A DNA stretch of 9,573 bases, taken from Chthonomonas sp. UBA2362. GTDB lineage: Bacteria; Armatimonadota; Fimbriimonadia; Fimbriimonadales; Fimbriimonadaceae. Shown in pieces: positions 6,365 through 9,573 of this stretch. A program made the position numbers and the translations under genes. A model generated the notes under the pieces. The model was not told where the DNA came from and searched no databases. It saw nothing but the letters and a program-made list of their open reading frames with translations. The stretch lies in the NCBI GenBank assembly GCA_002344135.1, contig DDTO01000001.1, forward strand, positions 209,323 to 218,895, given 5' to 3'. Each line of letters starts with the position of its first letter. The first letter of the stretch is position 1.

Positions 6365-7318
6365 TTGAACATTAGAGCCGCCATCGCCGCCGCCTGCCTC
6401 GCCCTCGCCACGTACGCGTCTGCCCAACTCGATCCCGGGCGTTCGGTCATCGTCGTCAACGGGGAAGAGATCAAGGCGAACGAGTACTACCGTCGGATGG
6501 AGTTCTTACCGGGAGTCGGTCGCAATGTGAACGGACAGTTCGTCGAGGCGCCTCCCGGCATTCTGACGATCCTTCGCCTTATCGACGAGCGACTCCTCAT
6601 CCAGTTGGCCAAGGACAAAGGCGTCTACCCGAGCGACACCGAAGTGCAAGCAGAGATCAAAAGCCGCTCTGATGCGAACCCAAAACTCCTCGAGGGTCTC
6701 GCCCTACTCGGACTCAATCGCGAGGACTACGCCTACCAGGTGCGGCTTGACCTCGTCGACTTCAAGCTTCGCACGCAGGGCATCACGATCACCGATCAGG
6801 AAATCGAGAAGTTCTATGCCGACAATCCGACCCTCTTCACAATGCCGAAGCGGTACCGGCTCCGGGTGGTAGCCGTGGCCGACGAAGCAGGACGCAACGC
6901 CGTCGATGCCGACCTAAAGGCCGGCATGAAGTTCGAGGACGTCGCCAAGAAACACAGCATCGAGCTCAGCAAGACCATCGGTGGCGATATCGGCCTTCAG
7001 CGGGAAACCGACCTCAGCGGACCGGTCCGGGCCGAAGTGACCGCTGTCAAGATCGGACAGTACACGAACTGGGTCCGGGGCGAGCAGGCGTCGATCCGGT
7101 TCTTCGTCGAGAACATTCTGCCCGAAGAAAAGCGCAAGCTGGACGATGGGCTTCGGAAGGAAATTCGTCGTGGCCTAATGCTGGACAAGGGCGCGGTCCG
7201 GAACAACATCGACCGTGACCTGAAGGAACTGCGACGACGGGCGGTCGTCGAGTCGAAAGTTCCTCAGTTCACCGACGCCATCAAGAAGTACATGAACTCG
7301 GCTCGGACGGGCGGATAG
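6365..7318 (+). CDS. Exported SurA/PrsA-like peptidyl-prolyl isomerase (parvulin-type foldase)
   Basis: A 317-aa protein starting at TTG. A canonical signal peptide (MNIRAAIAAACLALATYASA, then Q21) predicts secretion. Next is the SurA N-terminal-like chaperone region (IVVNGEEIKANEYY; ILRLIDERLLIQLAKDKGVYPSDTEV; the helix repeats to about 150), including ITITDQEIEKFYADNPTLF, the typical lead into the parvulin domain. The PPIase region (about 163-255) has the ADLKAGMKFEDVAKKHS and GGDIG motifs but a diverged first strand (RYRLRVVAVA instead of xxxHILV), so catalysis may be weak or lost and chaperoning retained. A basic helical tail follows. It probably folds exported proteins in the periplasm. 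Translation starts from a strong AGGAGG. It converges on the methyltransferase with 4 bp between stops. Confidence 0.88.
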   Translation: MNIRAAIAAACLALATYASAQLDPGRSVIVVNGEEIKANEYYRRMEFLPGVGRNVNGQFVEAPPGILTILRLIDERLLIQLAKDKGVYPSDTEVQAEIKSRSDANPKLLEGLALLGLNREDYAYQVRLDLVDFKLRTQGITITDQEIEKFYADNPTLFTMPKRYRLRVVAVADEAGRNAVDADLKAGMKFEDVAKKHSIELSKTIGGDIGLQRETDLSGPVRAEVTAVKIGQYTNWVRGEQASIRFFVENILPEEKRKLDDGLRKEIRRGLMLDKGAVRNNIDRDLKELRRRAVVESKVPQFTDAIKKYMNSARTGG

Positions 7319-7322
7319 CCCA

Positions 7323-7919
7323 CTAGACCCGCATGATCTCGATCCGAGGGCGCCGGATGAGGTCCCTCATCGGCTCTCGGATCGGCTTCACGCAGCGGAG
7401 GGACGTACGCATTTCGACGACCGTGTTGCGCAGATGCCGCACTTCCCACTCGACCTGCTCGTCGCTCGCATCCTTATACCGCTCCTCTTCCACCCGCAAC
7501 TCCACGACCTCCGGCTGCCAGTCACCATGGTAGCCATAGTCGGCGCGCCAGAAGGCGGGTTGTGAGAAGAAGCCGAACGAGTCGGGGAAGTACTGCCGGA
7601 AGTGCGTCGGATCCTCAAAGGCGTCGTCGCTCGCGCCGTGCGGAGTGTGGAACGTGGCGATGGCCCCCTCGCGGCAGACCCGATGGAGTTCTTGCATGAA
7701 GGCCAAGGGCTCGCGCAGGTGCTCGAGCAAATGCGAGGCGAGGACCTCATCGAAGCGGTCGTCCTCGAACGGGAGCCGCTGACTCGCGCAACGGTCGAGG
7801 TCGGCCACCACGTCTACCCCGGGCAAGGCTTCGAGGTCGAGATTGATCCACCCCGACCGAACGTCGCGGCCACATCCGAGGTGAAGCTTACGAATAGCAG
7901 GTGACGGAGCGAGGACCAT
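7323..7919 (-). CDS. Class I SAM-dependent methyltransferase
   Basis: A 198-aa protein with the Rossmann-type methyltransferase fold. Motif I is LHLGCGRD (12-19), the acidic ribose-binding end of strand 2 is INLDLE (25-30), VVADLDR at 37-43, then LPFEDDRFDEVLASHLLEHL (49-68), the Methyltransf_11 'DxVxxxxxxxH' pattern. A family-specific region HTPHGASDDAFEDPTH and FRQYFPDSFGFF (91-118) matches methyltransferases of the 'DPTHxR' type, often found with glycan or lipid modification, and probably forms the acceptor site. The acceptor cannot be named. The C-terminus is rich in charged helices. The ATG at 7919 has GATTAT exactly 6 nt upstream and no Shine-Dalgarno sequence. It is divergent from cutC and convergent with the foldase gene. 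Confidence 0.88.
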   Translation of the reverse strand: MVLAPSPAIRKLHLGCGRDVRSGWINLDLEALPGVDVVADLDRCASQRLPFEDDRFDEVLASHLLEHLREPLAFMQELHRVCREGAIATFHTPHGASDDAFEDPTHFRQYFPDSFGFFSQPAFWRADYGYHGDWQPEVVELRVEEERYKDASDEQVEWEVRHLRNTVVEMRTSLRCVKPIREPMRDLIRRPRIEIMRV

Positions 7920-7921
7920 AT

Positions 7922-7956
7922 CCTGATAATCGTCAGGACACCTGACAATTCTTAGG
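7922..7956. promoter_or_regulatory. Tandem palindromic operator candidate overlapping the methyltransferase promoter
   Basis: Two 16-bp copies with a 19-bp period: CCTGATAATCGTCAGG (7922-7937, arms CCTGA/TCAGG) and CCTGACAATTCTTAGG (7941-7956, 12 of 16 identical). The junction forms a perfect palindrome, GTCAGG-ACA-CCTGAC (7932-7946). The first copy contains GATTAT (minus strand, 7926-7931), the -10 candidate 6 nt before the methyltransferase ATG. A dimeric repressor bound here would block that gene; an effect on cutC, whose start is 48 bp beyond the second copy, is possible. The regulator is not recognisable. Confidence 0.5.
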
Positions 7957-8004
7957 GGCCAGACCGTCTCGAACAGGGCTGACTAATAACGCCTTACCCG
8001 CATA

Positions 8005-8703
8005 ATGGCGAGTGTGGTGCTGGTCGAAGCCGTATGTTGCTCCCTCGACGACGCGCTCGCGGCGGTGGATGCCGGCGCTCACCGCCTGGAACTCTGCAGC
8101 GCCATCGAGGTCGGCGGCCTCACCCCGTCGATCGGGCTTTTCGCTCAGGTGCGCTCGCGTGTTGGGCTGCCTCTCATGGCGATGGTCAGGCCGCGGCCGG
8201 GTGACTTCACCTTCAGCACTGCCGAATGGGCAGTCATCGTCGAAGACGCCCACCGGCTGATCGGATCTGGCGCAGACGGCCTTGTGCTCGGCGCTCTTAC
8301 CAGTGCCGAGCTCGACCCTAGACTGGCGGACATCGCCAGTTTGCGGCCACATACCTGTACCTTTCACCGCGCAATCGATGCCTGCCCCGATCCGGTTTCG
8401 GCCTCACGTTGCGCGCGGGAGATGGGTTTCGCCCGCGTTCTTACGAGCGGCGGTCGCGCCACGGCGCTCGAGGGTGCCGCTACGATTCACGCGATGGCGC
8501 AAGAGATCCCCGTCCTCGTTTGCGGCGGCGTGCGCGCCGAGAACGTTCGGTCTGTGCTTCACGTCACCGGAGCCAACGAGGTTCATGCGGGGCCTCGAAC
8601 GCCGCACGGAAAGCCGTTCATGGGTGATGTGGCAACGTTCGGGGCTCATTCCGAACTCGATGCAGGGGCTTTGGCTGCTCTCGTTCGTGCTGTTAAGGAG
8701 TAG
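8005..8703 (+). CDS. cutC: CutC-family TIM-barrel protein
   Basis: A 232-aa protein of the CutC 'copper homeostasis' family (unrelated to the choline TMA-lyase of the same name). Signatures: LVEAVCCSLDDALAAVDAGA (6-25), HRLELCSAIEVGGLTPSIG (26-44), MAMVRPRPGDFTFS (58-71), GLVLGAL (92-98), TFHRAIDACPDP (119-130), GFARVLTSGGRATALEG (141-157), VCGGVRAENV (172-181) and NEVHAG (191-196). Length and start agree with E. coli CutC. The copper role rests mainly on older genetics and is disputed; the barrel looks enzymatic. ATG 8005 has no clear Shine-Dalgarno sequence; a TAATAA at 7984-7989 may be a -10 element. It is divergent from the methyltransferase, and the next gene starts 30 bp after its stop. 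Confidence 0.95.
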   Translation: MASVVLVEAVCCSLDDALAAVDAGAHRLELCSAIEVGGLTPSIGLFAQVRSRVGLPLMAMVRPRPGDFTFSTAEWAVIVEDAHRLIGSGADGLVLGALTSAELDPRLADIASLRPHTCTFHRAIDACPDPVSASRCAREMGFARVLTSGGRATALEGAATIHAMAQEIPVLVCGGVRAENVRSVLHVTGANEVHAGPRTPHGKPFMGDVATFGAHSELDAGALAALVRAVKE

Positions 8704-8721
8704 GGACGTGCGCTCCCGGGG

Positions 8722-8727
8722 AATACT
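8722..8727 (+). promoter_or_regulatory. Candidate -10 element (AATACT) of the two-helix membrane protein gene
   Basis: GGGG-AATACT lies exactly 6 nt before ATG 8734, in the 30-bp gap after cutC. It is a weaker match to TAnnnT (first base A) but has the same G-run and spacing as the other leaderless candidates. Confidence 0.35.
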
Positions 8728-8733
8728 CCAGGC

Positions 8734-9150
8734 ATGCGGAAGGCTAACGACTCCCTCGATCATCCGAGCGTCCGTCATCCCGGCCGGCAGTTGCTGAGCA
8801 CGGGCCGCGCTGACTTCATTCGATGGAACGACCGGCTCTTGACGTGGCTGGCCGATCATGTGCTCGCCTCGATCCTGATGTTCGATATCGCCCTGATCCT
8901 GCCCCTGATCGCGATCCCCATGTCGAACAGCGTGAAGATCACCCTCGGCGTGCTCTCTGGCTCATGGATCCAGTGGTGGGCCCTCCCCGCCCTCCAGAGG
9001 TCCCAGGTGCGGGCCGACAGGACGCGCCAAGCAAAGATCGACTCGGACCATCAGGCCCTGACCCATATCGCAGTGACCGTCGACGCCATCCTCGCTCGAG
9101 TCGAAACCTTGGAGGGGCAGAAGCCGAAACGCGACCCTGAAGCCCCCTAA
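8734..9150 (+). CDS. Small two-transmembrane-helix protein (DUF1003-like, tentative)
   Basis: A 138-aa protein. Residues 1-40 are polar and basic. Two hydrophobic helices are predicted at about 43-62 (VLASILMFDIALILPLIAIP) and about 68-87 (KITLGVLSGSWIQWWALPAL), joined by a very short turn. A cytoplasmic helix follows (QRSQVRADRTRQAKIDSDHQ then ALTHIAVTVDAILARVETLE), ending in a charged tail. The TM hairpin plus a 'Q...R...A..D.....' amphipathic helix recalls DUF1003-like small membrane proteins, but I cannot confirm the family. Function unknown. The start has a -10 candidate 6 nt upstream and no Shine-Dalgarno sequence. A strong hairpin starts 8 bp after the stop. Confidence 0.75.
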   Translation: MRKANDSLDHPSVRHPGRQLLSTGRADFIRWNDRLLTWLADHVLASILMFDIALILPLIAIPMSNSVKITLGVLSGSWIQWWALPALQRSQVRADRTRQAKIDSDHQALTHIAVTVDAILARVETLEGQKPKRDPEAP

Positions 9151-9157
9151 AACTCGA

Positions 9158-9190
9158 TCTGCCCCTCGAAGTCCATCTCGAGCGGGCAGA
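9158..9190 (+). terminator. Hairpin after the two-helix protein gene (terminator-like, no T-tract)
   Basis: TCTGCCCCTCGA (9158-9169) pairs with TCGAG-c-GGGCAGA (9178-9190), giving 12 bp with one bulged C and an 8-nt loop. It begins 8 bp after the stop at 9150, a typical terminator position. On the plus strand no T run follows. On the minus strand TTTT occurs 5 nt beyond the stem (9149-9152 read in reverse), so it might stop antisense transcripts better. Confidence 0.5.
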
Positions 9191-9446
9191 GTTGTGAAGG
9201 AGGATTTGACAGTCATTGGACGCCGAGCGCGGGTCCGATCGTTCGCTCTGGCACACATATTCAGGTCCCGCACCGTGCAAGGCCAGTCTCTTCGTTGGCC
9301 GCACGAGCTTGGTTCGCAGTTCGCTTACACCGGTCCCCCCTCCTTGCCGCCGTCCAGGGGTCCGACCATCACGGTTTTGGGTTCCTGCCCCGCGCCACAT
9401 ATCGCCGGTAGCGACACGACCTGGTGAGGTTGCGCGCCCCGTCGGG
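9191..9446. other. Gene-free stretch between hairpin and tRNA-Lys(CUU)
   Basis: About 256 bp in which I find no credible gene. An open frame of 77 codons (GTG 9194 to 9427) exists, but its product is rich in Arg, Ser and Pro, has no recognisable motif and has no ribosome site at the right spacing. An isolated AAGGAGG (9197-9203) has no start codon correctly placed behind it. This is the longest non-coding stretch of the window, and it ends at an anomalous tRNA. Confidence 0.6.
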
Positions 9447-9452
9447 TATCAT
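9447..9452 (+). promoter_or_regulatory. Candidate -10 element (TATCAT) of tRNA-Lys(CUU)
   Basis: GGG-TATCAT ends exactly 10 nt before the tRNA 5' end, the same shape and spacing as before tRNA-Lys(UUU). This intact promoter suggests the tRNA locus is still transcribed. Confidence 0.5.
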
Positions 9453-9462
9453 GCCCCGAGTC

Positions 9463-9538
<76 letters not shown>

Positions 9539-9573
9539 TTCCCTTCCCATCATCATTGATCGGTCTGCCCTGC

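Noticed and set aside
8005..8703. Link of this cutC to choline trimethylamine-lyase.
   Set aside because: The sequence is the TIM-barrel CutC 'copper homeostasis' family, not the glycyl-radical enzyme that shares the name.
9206..9211. TTGACA resembling a perfect -35 box.
   Set aside because: No -10-like hexamer occurs 16-18 bp downstream, and no gene follows within a useful distance.
9194..9427. Possible 77-codon gene after an AAGGAGG sequence.
   Set aside because: The purine run lies inside the first codons rather than before a start, and the peptide has no motif and a noncoding-like composition.

Overview
The window is a GC-rich bacterial chromosome segment that is densely packed with genes. 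It carries ten protein genes that I can support, two lysine tRNA genes and very little non-coding DNA. There is no CRISPR array, transposase, phage gene or rRNA. A protein with a single S-layer-homology domain, a LolA-like periplasmic protein, a SurA/PrsA-like foldase and a lipoprotein together suggest a bacterium with an S-layer and an outer membrane. A lineage such as Armatimonadota (Fimbriimonadia-like) would fit, but this is inference from gene content and style, not from a marker gene.

Layout. (1) 40-528 (-) is a short SLH-domain protein. It is divergent from 571-1323 (+), a WecG/TagA/CpsF glycosyltransferase, across only 42 bp. (2) The glycosyltransferase overlaps a PduO-type cob(I)alamin adenosyltransferase by ATGA, and 5 bp later comes a LolA/DUF2092-like exported protein; these form one transcription unit. 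A DUF4397-type lipoprotein follows after 38 bp with its own promoter-like element. (3) tRNA-Lys(UUU) is at 3466-3541. (4) A two-zinc-ribbon protein is followed 3 bp later by a 731-aa glycoside-hydrolase-2-like protein with an unusual catalytic motif and domain order. (5) A parvulin-type foldase with a TTG start converges, with stops 4 bp apart, on a class I SAM methyltransferase (-). (6) A short intergenic region holding a tandem pair of palindromes separates the methyltransferase from a divergent CutC-family protein. (7) A small two-helix membrane protein, a strong hairpin, about 270 bp with no gene, and a tRNA-Lys(CUU) with disrupted acceptor and T stems close the window.

The genes form a mixed neighbourhood rather than a single pathway. 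The clearest link is cell-envelope biology: SLH protein, wall/surface-polymer glycosyltransferase, LolA-like protein, lipoprotein and foldase. I see no clear candidate for a new multi-gene system. The points most worth following up are: (a) a recurring promoter shape, roughly GGG-TAnnnT, placed exactly 6 nt before four start codons (leaderless genes) and exactly 10 nt before both tRNAs; (b) the GH2-like enzyme with Cys-Glu in place of the near-invariant Asn-Glu and apparently no Ig-like domain before its barrel; (c) the tRNA-Lys(CUU) whose 5' half looks canonical while its 3' half does not pair with it; (d) the twin palindromes between the methyltransferase and cutC.
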